Of a stretch of DNA of 33,682 nt, positions 1 through 7,265 are shown piece after piece. The DNA lies in assembly GCA_024636505.1 (NCBI GenBank), contig JAGXGY010000038.1:1-33682 (forward strand). Reading direction: 5' to 3'. Source of the DNA: Methylobacter sp. GTDB lineage: Bacteria > Pseudomonadota > Gammaproteobacteria > Methylococcales > Methylomonadaceae. Within the stretch, counting starts at the first letter, position 1. Every line of letters starts with the position of its first letter. The notes beneath the pieces are model-generated. The model had not been told where the DNA came from. It did no database searches and saw only the letters and a list, made by a program, of their open reading frames with translations. The position numbers and the translations under genes are program-made.

Positions 1-1
1 A

Positions 2-199
2 CATTTAGGCTGGGGCAAGTGTCGATTGGATTGTTTTATCGGCATGCTCTTGGCTTTATTACGACTGAAACACGTTAACCTAGCGCAATTGGCCCTGGCT
101 TTTGCGAGTGAGGCTGATACAAAATCACGCTATCGCCGGTTACAACGAGATAAAACTATTATAAGAGATCTATTTTATAAAGAGTCTATTATCAAATAA
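2..199 (+). pseudogene. IS4-type transposase, N-terminal fragment (cut by window edge)
   Basis: Frame 2 reads without a stop from the window edge to TAA at 197-199. Residues such as HLGWGKCRLD, then LLALLRLKHVNLAQLALAF, then KSRYRRLQR match the N-terminal region of IS4-family transposases, where a conserved segment normally reads RRLQRFF. After RRLQR (about base 148) the family resemblance stops and the frame runs through AT-rich sequence to the stop, so the gene is broken there. The true start lies to the left of the window. A C-terminal fragment of a similar transposase sits at the right edge of the window. The family call is from memory of the motif pattern, and the exact IS is unknown. 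Confidence 0.7.
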
Positions 200-507
200 T
201 ATACTTGTATTAAAAGTCTATGGTAACGGTGATATTCTCCGAGTATTACTGTGGTTTTGACCGTATGAAAATAACTGGCTTACTTTTGCATTATGCATAA
301 GGGATACAAGCATCGACACTGAAATTGTTTTCATGTTTTCATTCCGAAAAAACAAATCAATTCTACCTGTGACCTCCTTGGTTTTCAGGGGCTTGCAATA
401 CACGCTGCCCTTCCTCTAAGCCAACGAAAACTTTGCCGACAGTGTTTCCAACGCTAATAATGGGAACCCATGAAGAGTCTATTATTTGATAATAGACTTT
501 TATAAAA
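173..507. repeat. MITE-like segment bounded by palindromic inverted repeats
   Basis: The left end (173-201) and the reverse complement of the right end (480-507) agree over about 28 bases apart from one single-base gap. The shared part contains AGTCTATTATCAAATAATA. Each end is itself a hairpin: AGTCTATTAT, three-base loop, ATAATAGACT at 477-499 is perfect, and the left copy at 183-205 has one mismatch. The interior has no convincing gene. A 61-codon minus-strand frame at 218-403 has no recognisable family. A minus-strand reading at about 365-470 (VGKVFVGLEEGQRVL) vaguely resembles an internal IS4 transposase segment but is not decisive. Non-autonomous element ends or IS debris are both possible. 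Confidence 0.45.
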
Positions 508-539
508 ATTCCTGATCGCACCAACCCGGATCGGTGTTT

Positions 540-800
540 TCCTCGAAACCGCTCTTAACCGGTTTTCCAGACTCTCCTTGGGGTAGTCGCGGCGGGTATT
601 GCAGATACGGACATGGATTTTTTGGACGTTAGCTTTAGCTTTTTTCCAGTTGTTGCTGAACCTCTATTTGCGGCTCATGACTCGCTAAACTTTCACTAAG
701 GCTTTTTCTTGGCTTTTAAACTATTGCACTGAGCGAGATAGGAACCATCGATCAGCGTGACAAAACAGGCAATACCCATGTCGATACCGATTCCGATAAA
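540..800 (-). pseudogene. TnpB (IS200/IS605 OrfB-type) remnant
   Basis: On the minus strand from 800 downward the translation reads IGIGIDMGIACFVTLIDGS, the start of the RuvC-like core of TnpB with its first catalytic Asp in GIDxG. It ends in a TAG at 698-696. After a frame change the same strand reads SNNWKKAKANVQKIHVRI and then NTRRDY, matching the lysine-rich helix that follows in TnpB proteins. An in-frame stop lies just before SNNWKK, and the later zinc-ribbon part is absent. It is therefore a decayed internal fragment with no functional nuclease. It abuts the 3' end of lpxK within about 10 bases. Confidence 0.7.
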
Positions 801-806
801 AAACAA

Positions 807-1796
807 CTACTTTCTTCGTAACAGCTTTAATAATTGTTCTGAAAACCCGATTTCAAGATCAGCTTTTACAGGAATATACCAATGTTGATTGCCTGCAAAG
901 GCAATACATTTTACTGCATCTTTTTCAGTCATTAATACCGGTTCGGATCCTGAAAATAATATATCGCCAGACTGAAATTTATAATGATCAGGAAAACTAT
1001 GTGTTTTACAGGTTAAACCGGCACACTCTAACAGCTTAAAAAACCGGTCAGGGTTACCTATACCAGCCAAGGCATGGCAGCTGGTTACACTAAATTCCTG
1101 TAATGATTTTTGCTGGCCCGTAACCAGGTTAACTGCTGTATTTCCGGTAATCTGCATCGAAAATTCATTGTCTTCCGATTTTTCTCCGTTCACAATGATA
1201 AAATCGACACCTTGCAATCTTTCTATGGGTTCGCGCAACGGGCCTGCCGGTAAGCAATAGCTGTTACCAAAACGCCTTTCTCCGTCTATCACTGCAATCT
1301 CAATATCCCGGTTTAATGCGTAATGTTGCAGGCCATCATCGGATAAAATGACATTACAGTCAGACCTTTCAAGTAACAGTTTAGCGGCATCCACTCGCAA
1401 CGGGCCTACGGCCATGGGACAGTCAGTTTGTTTAGCTATCAACAAAGCTTCATCGCCGACATTCCCAGCCGTGCTGTTAACATCGATCCATTGCGGCCAG
1501 ACTTCAGCCTGTCCGCCGTAGCCTCGGCTAATGATTCCAGGCTTAAAACCTTGTTTTTTAAGCAAGTCAGCCATCCAGATAATTAATGGCGTTTTGCCGG
1601 TACCGCCCACGGTAATATTACCTATCACGATGACAGGAACCGGCAAGGTGTATCGTTTTAACACTCCTATACGGTAAAGAAACCTCCTGAATTTAACAAC
1701 ATCACTGAATAAAAAACCCAGCGGCATAAGCCACACGCCAATAAACGGATCTTTGTACCAAATGTCAAGCAACCAACGAGATAAGGTTTTTTTCAT
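807..1796 (-). CDS. lpxK: Tetraacyldisaccharide 4'-kinase LpxK
   Basis: This inner-membrane-associated kinase phosphorylates the 4' position of tetraacyldisaccharide-1-phosphate to give lipid IVA, a late step of lipid A synthesis. The 329 residues match the usual length (about 328). An N-terminal hydrophobic stretch (about 18-32) is followed by the P-loop GNITVGGTGKTP (59-70), then SRGYGG (90-95), GDEALLIA (114-121) and DDGLQHY (153-159), all LpxK signatures. The ATG lies 2 bases after the exbD stop, so it is the third gene of an exbB-exbD-lpxK operon. In many Gammaproteobacteria a Trm112-like gene and kdsB follow; here the sequence after lpxK is IS and TnpB debris. The C-terminus appears intact. 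Confidence 0.96.
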   Translation of the reverse strand: MKKTLSRWLLDIWYKDPFIGVWLMPLGFLFSDVVKFRRFLYRIGVLKRYTLPVPVIVIGNITVGGTGKTPLIIWMADLLKKQGFKPGIISRGYGGQAEVWPQWIDVNSTAGNVGDEALLIAKQTDCPMAVGPLRVDAAKLLLERSDCNVILSDDGLQHYALNRDIEIAVIDGERRFGNSYCLPAGPLREPIERLQGVDFIIVNGEKSEDNEFSMQITGNTAVNLVTGQQKSLQEFSVTSCHALAGIGNPDRFFKLLECAGLTCKTHSFPDHYKFQSGDILFSGSEPVLMTEKDAVKCIAFAGNQHWYIPVKADLEIGFSEQLLKLLRRK

Positions 1797-1798
1797 GC

Positions 1799-2230
1799 TC
1801 AGTCGCTCGGTTTCAATGTGGCAAAAGTAATATGATTAAATCCCGTTTGGCCGGCAATATCCAAAGCCATCATCACTGCTTTGTTAGGCGTTTTATCATC
1901 GGCATTGATCACAAAAGGAAGGTTTTTTGATTGGATAACAAGCTTGCTCAATTTTTCTTTTAAGCCTGCCCTGGTTTGATTGATTAACTGATGAGGTAAG
2001 TTATCGTCGCCGACTAAGGAATAAATACCGTCGGCATCGATAATCAAAGATACCGTTTTGGGATACTCTTTAGCTTCTGTTCCTTGTGCCTCAGGCAACT
2101 TGATATTGACTTGTGTTTGCCGATTGAACGTTGTCGTCACCATGAAGAAAATCAGCAACAAAAAAACTACATCGATCATAGGTGTCATCGATATATCAAT
2201 CTTATCCTTTTTTTTGCGTTGAAATTTCAT
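1799..2230 (-). CDS. exbD: ExbD/TolR-family energy-transduction protein
   Basis: This is the small partner of the ExbB/TolQ proton channel. It has a short cytoplasmic N-terminus, one transmembrane helix and a periplasmic domain. Of 143 residues, the Lys/Arg-rich start (about 3-10) precedes the helix containing MTPMIDVVFLLLIFFMV. Asp20 in PMID corresponds to the essential proton-carrying Asp of ExbD/TolR. The ATG overlaps the exbB stop by one base (TGATG), which implies translational coupling, and lpxK follows after 2 bases. ExbD and TolR are hard to tell apart by sequence. The lpxK neighbour and the absence of tolA, tolB or pal favour the ExbD name. A role in moving lipid or in TonB energising cannot be decided here. 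Confidence 0.92.
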   Translation of the reverse strand: MKFQRKKKDKIDISMTPMIDVVFLLLIFFMVTTTFNRQTQVNIKLPEAQGTEAKEYPKTVSLIIDADGIYSLVGDDNLPHQLINQTRAGLKEKLSKLVIQSKNLPFVINADDKTPNKAVMMALDIAGQTGFNHITFATLKPSD

Positions 2231-2856
2231 CAGGATTCCCCGCGATCTCCATGCAAAATATCAATCAGCTTGACAGCCTCTTCTTCCATGCTGACCACAT
2301 ATTCATCAACCAATCTTTCAAAATAACGATGAAAAATCACACTGGGAATAGCCACTGTCAATCCTGCCGCCGTCGAGATCAGCGCTACCGAAATGCCTCC
2401 AGCCAGTACACCAGGATTGCCGACGCCATGTTCCATCAGTGCAGAAAAAACATTAATCATGCCGAACACCGTTCCTAACAACCCCAGCAACGGGGTAATC
2501 AAGGCAATAGTCCCCAAAGTATTCAGGAAACGTTCCAGATCATGCACCACCATCCTGCCCGCTTCTTCAACAGATTCCTTCATGAACCGTCGGCCATGAT
2601 GGCTATTAGCGAGACCTGCTGCCAGGATACACCCTAACGGGGAGCTATTTTTCAAATGTCGTAAAGTAACGTCATTCAGTTTTTTTTCACGAAATAATCG
2701 CCAAACTTGCGGAACCAGTTCTGGCGGTAAAATCTTTTTTCTACGTAAAAACCAGAAACGTTCCACAACGATCCCCATGGCACCGATTGAACACAGTATG
2801 ATGGGCAGCATCAGCCAGCCGCCGCTTTTTATAATTTCAAACACATTATTTCCCAA
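2230..2856 (-). CDS. exbB: MotA/TolQ/ExbB proton-channel family protein
   Basis: This is a 208-residue inner-membrane protein of the MotA/TolQ/ExbB family, which forms the pentameric proton channel around ExbD. An N-terminal helix (about 12-30, GGWLMLPIILCSIGAMGIVV) is followed by a basic cytoplasmic segment (LRRKK). The family hallmark follows: a helix pair with NTLGTIALITPLLGLLGTV and then GISVALISTAAGLTVAIPSV. It is the first gene of the three-gene unit and ends in a one-base overlap with exbD. The MFS gene further upstream is on the same strand but separate, with about 40 bases between its stop and this ATG. Naming as ExbB rather than TolQ rests on context only. Confidence 0.92.
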   Translation of the reverse strand: MGNNVFEIIKSGGWLMLPIILCSIGAMGIVVERFWFLRRKKILPPELVPQVWRLFREKKLNDVTLRHLKNSSPLGCILAAGLANSHHGRRFMKESVEEAGRMVVHDLERFLNTLGTIALITPLLGLLGTVFGMINVFSALMEHGVGNPGVLAGGISVALISTAAGLTVAIPSVIFHRYFERLVDEYVVSMEEEAVKLIDILHGDRGES

Positions 2857-2894
2857 AAAAATTACACGCCGACTTTATATAGCCGGTTATTATT

Positions 2895-4058
2895 TTAACC
2901 CAAGACAGCTTGATTTTGAGAACTTTCCCGTCCAACCCAGATATAGGCAATCACCAAAGCAATACCACAAAATGCTGCCGCCATAGAATAGACAAACTCC
3001 GCGCCTAATAACTCCCAATAATAACCGCTATAGTAACTGCCCAGCATTCCGCCCAAACCAAATGTTAAGCTAGCGTATAGTGCCTGACCTTTACCCTGAT
3101 GCCGGTCGCCAAAATACAGGTGCACCAAATGAATGGCGGCAACATGCGCGCCGGCAAATGTTGCCGCATGCAATAGCTGGGCAAAAACCAACAGCCAAAA
3201 ATAATCGACACACCAGGCAATCACCAGCCAGCGAACAACCGACAATGAAATACTGATCAATAAAATGGCTCTTAGCGAAATGCGTTTCAACACGCGCCGC
3301 ATGTACATGAACAAAATAATCTCGGCGAAAACGGCCAGCGCCCACAAAAACCCGGTCAGGCTTGCCGTGTATTGATAATGCTTGAGATAGATCGAATAAA
3401 AAACGTAATAAGGCGCGTGCGCCAGCTGCAACAGCATATAAACCGCCAGAAAAGCCCAAAGTTCCGGCTTTTTGATGATGTGCATCATGCCGACAGCGGC
3501 GGTCTGATGATGCGTAGCCTGAATGGGTGGCGTCATTAAGCTGACCAGCCAGATGAGGGTCATCAATGAAGTAACCGCTATCGGGATGATAAGCGAGGGC
3601 AGATAATCCAAGAGCCAACCTACGCCCAGAACCGCAACAATAAAACCGATAGATCCCCACAGCCTTATCTGGCTGTAGCGATGCGCTTCGTCTTTTAAAT
3701 GGTATAAGGTTACCGCTTCAAACTGCGGTAAAGCGGCGTTCCAAAAAAAGCTAAAGCCTATGGTTATCCAGGCAAACCAGAAATAACCCTGAACAAATAA
3801 GAATCCGACAAAAAATACCGCAGTTAAAAACGCGGCTATGCGAATAATCCGCACGTTTCTTCCGGTATGATCGGCAATCCAACCCCATAGAACCGGCGCA
3901 ATAACTCTTGTACCGTTTAACATCGCCGAAAGTTCGCCGATTTCGACAGGGTTAAAGCCCCTTTCTTTTAAGTAGAGACCCCAGTAAGGGAGAAAAACAC
4001 CGACTGCAGCGAAATAAAAGAAGTAAAAGGCTGACAGGCGCCAGTATGGGATAGACAT
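2895..4058 (-). CDS. MFS transporter of the PPP/HcaT-like (MFS_1-like) type
   Basis: This is a polytopic inner-membrane protein of the major facilitator superfamily, about 387 residues with roughly 12 hydrophobic segments. The opening YWRLSAFYFFYFAAVGVFLP, the loop GWIADHTGR and the pattern YSQIRLWGSIGF match the family that includes the E. coli 3-phenylpropionate transporter HcaT. The substrate cannot be inferred, and many family members have no known substrate. The frame is open upstream to 4202, but that extension reads through palindromic repeats and is not protein-like. The ATG at 4058, directly before the first helix, is the better start. No strong ribosome-binding site is visible. Confidence 0.87.
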   Translation of the reverse strand: MSIPYWRLSAFYFFYFAAVGVFLPYWGLYLKERGFNPVEIGELSAMLNGTRVIAPVLWGWIADHTGRNVRIIRIAAFLTAVFFVGFLFVQGYFWFAWITIGFSFFWNAALPQFEAVTLYHLKDEAHRYSQIRLWGSIGFIVAVLGVGWLLDYLPSLIIPIAVTSLMTLIWLVSLMTPPIQATHHQTAAVGMMHIIKKPELWAFLAVYMLLQLAHAPYYVFYSIYLKHYQYTASLTGFLWALAVFAEIILFMYMRRVLKRISLRAILLISISLSVVRWLVIAWCVDYFWLLVFAQLLHAATFAGAHVAAIHLVHLYFGDRHQGKGQALYASLTFGLGGMLGSYYSGYYWELLGAEFVYSMAAAFCGIALVIAYIWVGRESSQNQAVLG

Positions 4059-4079
4059 TTTAAGCTTGTGTAGGCTGGT

Positions 4080-4192
4080 TTCCCTGGCTCCCACGGAGCC
4101 CGTGGGAGCCAGGGAATTGCTGATTTGGGGGCGGCGCCTACTGTTTTGGTAGTCGCCAATTGAGTTACTTACTGGGCGACTAAAGTCGCCCC
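4080..4192. repeat. Two palindromic REP-like repeats between aroC and the MFS gene
   Basis: Bases 4080-4095 (TTCCCTGGCTCCCACG) pair perfectly with 4101-4116 around a 5-base GAGCC loop, giving a 16-bp hairpin. A second hairpin, GGGCGACT-AA-AGTCGCCC, occupies 4174-4191, and a further partial copy of its arm, TAGTCGCC, lies at 4150-4157. The pieces lie downstream of aroC and upstream of the MFS start. No T-run follows the large hairpin, so a mobile or dispersed palindromic repeat is more likely than a simple terminator, although it could also stop or stabilise transcripts. Confidence 0.75.
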
Positions 4193-4255
4193 ACAATAAC
4201 ACTTAATGGCAGTGACGCCGCGCGTTGAAACGAGAGAACGATACAACAAAAACGT

Positions 4256-5344
4256 TTACCTTAAAACCGGCAATCCCGATTGCACATTGATGTTTTGCGC
4301 CCGATGCCGCAACAGATGATCCATAATCACTATCGCCATCATCGCCTCGGCAATCGGGGTTGCTCTTATGCCGACGCAGGGATCGTGGCGACCCTTGGTA
4401 ACGACTTCAATAGCGTCACCGTGCACATTGATGCTTCTGCCCGGTAAGCGCAAGCTGGAAGTAGGTTTTAAGGCAATACTGGCAATGACATGCTGGCCGC
4501 TGGAAATTCCTCCCAAAATACCGCCGGCATGATTGCTTAAAAAACCGTCTGGAGTAATTTCATCGCGAAACTGTGTGCCTTTGCTGTCGATACAGGCAAA
4601 GCCATCGCCGATTTCCACGCCTTTTACTGCGTTAATGCTCATCAAGGCATGGGCTAAATCGGCATCAAGCCGGTCGAAAACAGGTTCGCCCAAGCCCGGA
4701 GGAACATTGCTTGCGACCACTTCTATTTTGGCGCCGATGGATTCGCCTTCTTTACGCAGAGCATCCATATAAACTTCCATTGCTGCGACTTTATCGACAT
4801 CAGGACAGAAAAATGGATTACTGTCGATAACAGACCAATCGATTTTTTCGATTTTTATCGGCCCCAATTGCGATAAATAACCGCGTATTTCTATACCGTG
4901 ATGTTCCCTCAGATATTTTTTGGCAATACCGCCCGCCGCCACACGCATGGCGGTTTCCCGGGCGGATGAGCGCCCTCCTCCACGATAATCCCTGATGCCG
5001 TATTTGTGCTGATAACTATAATCCGCATGGCCGGGCCTAAAGGTATCAGCGATGTCGGAATAATCCTTGGAGCGCTGGTCGGTGTTTTCAATCAACAAGC
5101 CAATCGAGGTACCGGTAGTTTTGCCTTCAAACACCCCGGACAGGATTTTGACTTCATCGGCTTCTCGCCGCTGAGTGGTGTGTCTCGACGTTCCGGGCTT
5201 TCTGCGATCCAGATCCTCCTGCAAATCGGCTTCGGTCAAAGCCATGCCCGGAGGACAGCCGTCAACGATGCAGCCGATTGCCTGGCCGTGACTTTCGCCA
5301 AACGAAGTGACGGTAAATAATTTTCCTATTGAGTTTCCAGACAT
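4256..5344 (-). CDS. aroC: Chorismate synthase
   Basis: It converts 5-enolpyruvylshikimate-3-phosphate to chorismate with loss of phosphate, using reduced FMN. This is the last shikimate step, in the cytoplasm. At 362 residues it has the family length (E. coli 361). The signatures GESHG (16-20), RPGHAD (103-108) and [11 protein letters not shown] (121-131) are present, and [13 protein letters not shown] lies towards the C-terminus. The ATG is 2 bases after the prmB stop, so the two are cotranscribed, the usual prmB-aroC order in Gammaproteobacteria. Its substrate is made by AroA, encoded at 21.8-23.2 kb in this window, and its product feeds PheA and TyrA there. Confidence 0.98.
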   Translation of the reverse strand: MSGNSIGKLFTVTSFGESHGQAIGCIVDGCPPGMALTEADLQEDLDRRKPGTSRHTTQRREADEVKILSGVFEGKTTGTSIGLLIENTDQRSKDYSDIADTFRPGHADYSYQHKYGIRDYRGGGRSSARETAMRVAAGGIAKKYLREHHGIEIRGYLSQLGPIKIEKIDWSVIDSNPFFCPDVDKVAAMEVYMDALRKEGESIGAKIEVVASNVPPGLGEPVFDRLDADLAHALMSINAVKGVEIGDGFACIDSKGTQFRDEITPDGFLSNHAGGILGGISSGQHVIASIALKPTSSLRLPGRSINVHGDAIEVVTKGRHDPCVGIRATPIAEAMMAIVIMDHLLRHRAQNINVQSGLPVLR

Positions 5345-5346
5345 AG

Positions 5347-6276
5347 TTATAAAGCCGCTAAAAATAATTCGTTATATTGATTAAGCTGTTCAGCCGTCAG
5401 CAAAAATACGCCATCGCCGCCGCGTTCAAAGTTTAGCCAGAAAAAAGGCACGTCGGGAAAGGTATTTTGCAAAGTTTCCGCACTACTGCCTACTTCCACA
5501 ATCAATATCCCCTGTTCCGTCAGATACTGATTAGCTTCGACCAGAATACGCAACACAATATCCAGTCCCGAATGTCCGCCTTTAAAGCCCATATCGGGCT
5601 CGGCACGGAATTCTGCGGGTAATTGCCCCCATTCTTCAAGGCTCACATAAGGCGGGTTGCTGACAATAATGTCATAGCAATTATCCGGCAATTCCGTGAA
5701 CAAATCCGACTGGTACAAAGTCACCACATCGTCCAGCTGATGTTTGGCGACATTCAGTTCGGCGACGGCCAGCGCATCGGCCGACAAATCCACCGCATCG
5801 ACATAAGCGTCGGCAAAGGCATAAGCGCAGGCTATCGCGATACAGCCGCTACCGGTACACAAATCCAGAATGCGCAGCACTTGCTGTTCCTCGACCCAGG
5901 GCGAAAATCGCTGTTCGATTAATTCGGCAATCGGTGATCTGGGCACCAGAACCCGTTGATCCACATAAAACGATAGTCCCGCAAAAACAGCTTCATGGGT
6001 TAAATAAGCGGCCGGTATACGTTCGTTGATACGCCGGTCGATTATATCGATCACAGCTTGGCGCTCACTGAGCGTTAAAACGCTTTGCAGATACGCATCG
6101 GCCAGATCATAAGGCTGATGAATCGTGTGTAAAACCAGTGCTGCGGCTTCATCCAGCGCCGTTATCGTACCATGACCGAAACTCACTTCGGCCTCGGTAA
6201 AACGGCTGGCGGCCCAGCGGATGTAATCGCGAATAGTGGATAAAGTGGTTAAAGCTTCAGAGGGTATTGTTTTCAT
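5347..6276 (-). CDS. prmB: Ribosomal protein L3 glutamine N5-methyltransferase
   Basis: It is a SAM-dependent methyltransferase that modifies a glutamine of ribosomal protein L3. Residues 1-95 are the helical N-terminal domain. [13 protein letters not shown] (108-120) is the stretch that distinguishes PrmB from the release-factor enzyme Prm[12 protein letters not shown] (138-148) is the SAM loop and NPPY (207-210) is the catalytic motif that holds the glutamine amide. The length of 309 is normal. It is the first gene of the prmB-aroC pair and is divergent from the HDOD gene, with about 95 bases between them. Confidence 0.95.
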   Translation of the reverse strand: MKTIPSEALTTLSTIRDYIRWAASRFTEAEVSFGHGTITALDEAAALVLHTIHQPYDLADAYLQSVLTLSERQAVIDIIDRRINERIPAAYLTHEAVFAGLSFYVDQRVLVPRSPIAELIEQRFSPWVEEQQVLRILDLCTGSGCIAIACAYAFADAYVDAVDLSADALAVAELNVAKHQLDDVVTLYQSDLFTELPDNCYDIIVSNPPYVSLEEWGQLPAEFRAEPDMGFKGGHSGLDIVLRILVEANQYLTEQGILIVEVGSSAETLQNTFPDVPFFWLNFERGGDGVFLLTAEQLNQYNELFLAAL

Positions 6277-6372
6277 TGCAGGACAAAGTAAGATAGCGTC
6301 AATACGGTTCGACGTAGAAGGAGATTTTAAACTAAACTTTATGAGCTTGTTTGAATATTATATAAATACAAT

Positions 6373-7254
6373 ATGAGCCTACCCCACAACAACAACAGCA
6401 ATAGCGCCGCAAGTTTAGCCAAAAACAAACTGTTAATGAACTTTTATCGGCATATGCAATCCGAAAACCTGGTATTACCGACTATCCCGGATGTATCTTT
6501 TAAAATTCGCCGCGCGATTAATGATGAAAAATCCAGCGTCTCTTCAATAGCGCGCATCGTTCAAATTGACCCCTCGATTACCGCCCGACTGATACAAATT
6601 GCCAACAGTCCTTTATACAGGGGACGAAAAAAAATTGAAAGCTGCCCGGAAGCGCTGACCCGACTCGGATTAAAACCGGCTCAGGACATTATTACCGCGT
6701 TTGCGATGAAATCGATATTTAATGCAAAGTCCCCTTTTATTCGTCAAAAAATGACGGAATTATGGGCACACAGCAGTTACATTGCCTCCATCAGCGCCGT
6801 ATTTGCCCATAAAATACCGGGGTTTGATCCGGATCGAGCCATGCTGGCCGGACTGACTCATGATATTGGTATTGTGCCCATTTTGACTTATGCCGACAAT
6901 CATCCCGATATTATTGCTAATCCTAGAGACCTTGTAGAAACGGTAAAACAATTACGCGCCGGCATTGGCGTGCAAATCATCCGTCAGTGGGATTTTCCAG
7001 AGGATTTTGAAGATGTCGTGATTAATGCCGAAAACTGGTTTCGTAATGACAAAAATCCGGCCAACTATACAGACATCGTAATGATTTCGCAGTTACACAG
7101 TTTTATCGGCAAAGTTGACATAAAAAAGATACCTAAAATAGACGATCTACCCGCTTATAAAAAACTGGCTGGCCATTTAAACGCCAGTGACAGCATCAAT
7201 ATACTGGATACCGCCAAAGATGAAATCGAGCATATTCGACAAATGTTGGCTTGA
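6373..7254 (+). CDS. HDOD-domain protein
   Basis: This is a 293-residue soluble protein of the HDOD family, a non-catalytic relative of HD phosphohydrolases found in bacterial signalling proteins. The domain spans about residues 30-230: LPTIPDVSFKIRRAIND, then VQIDPSITARLIQIANSP (63-80), then AGLTHDIGIVPIL (159-171). The metal-binding HD set is incomplete, as is usual for HDOD. No receiver, GGDEF or EAL domain is attached. The ATG has no Shine-Dalgarno sequence, and an 11-codon frame (6341-6376) overlaps it. A FliK-like gene follows directly. The partner and signal are unknown. Confidence 0.85.
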   Translation: MSLPHNNNSNSAASLAKNKLLMNFYRHMQSENLVLPTIPDVSFKIRRAINDEKSSVSSIARIVQIDPSITARLIQIANSPLYRGRKKIESCPEALTRLGLKPAQDIITAFAMKSIFNAKSPFIRQKMTELWAHSSYIASISAVFAHKIPGFDPDRAMLAGLTHDIGIVPILTYADNHPDIIANPRDLVETVKQLRAGIGVQIIRQWDFPEDFEDVVINAENWFRNDKNPANYTDIVMISQLHSFIGKVDIKKIPKIDDLPAYKKLAGHLNASDSINILDTAKDEIEHIRQMLA

Positions 7255-7265
7255 TATTCTACTCA

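Noticed and set aside
218..403. 61-codon minus-strand frame in the MITE-like segment, with KPLKTK as in the right-edge transposase
   Set aside because: Six matching residues are too few, the rest does not fit a transposase, and no ribosome-binding site is seen. It is treated as IS debris.
3091..3660. 189-codon minus-strand frame inside the MFS gene
   Set aside because: It is a shadow frame: it lacks membrane-protein or other family patterns and lies wholly within a well-supported transporter gene.
4059..4202. Longer MFS start giving 48 extra residues
   Set aside because: The added part reads through two palindromic repeats and is unlike any transporter N-terminus.
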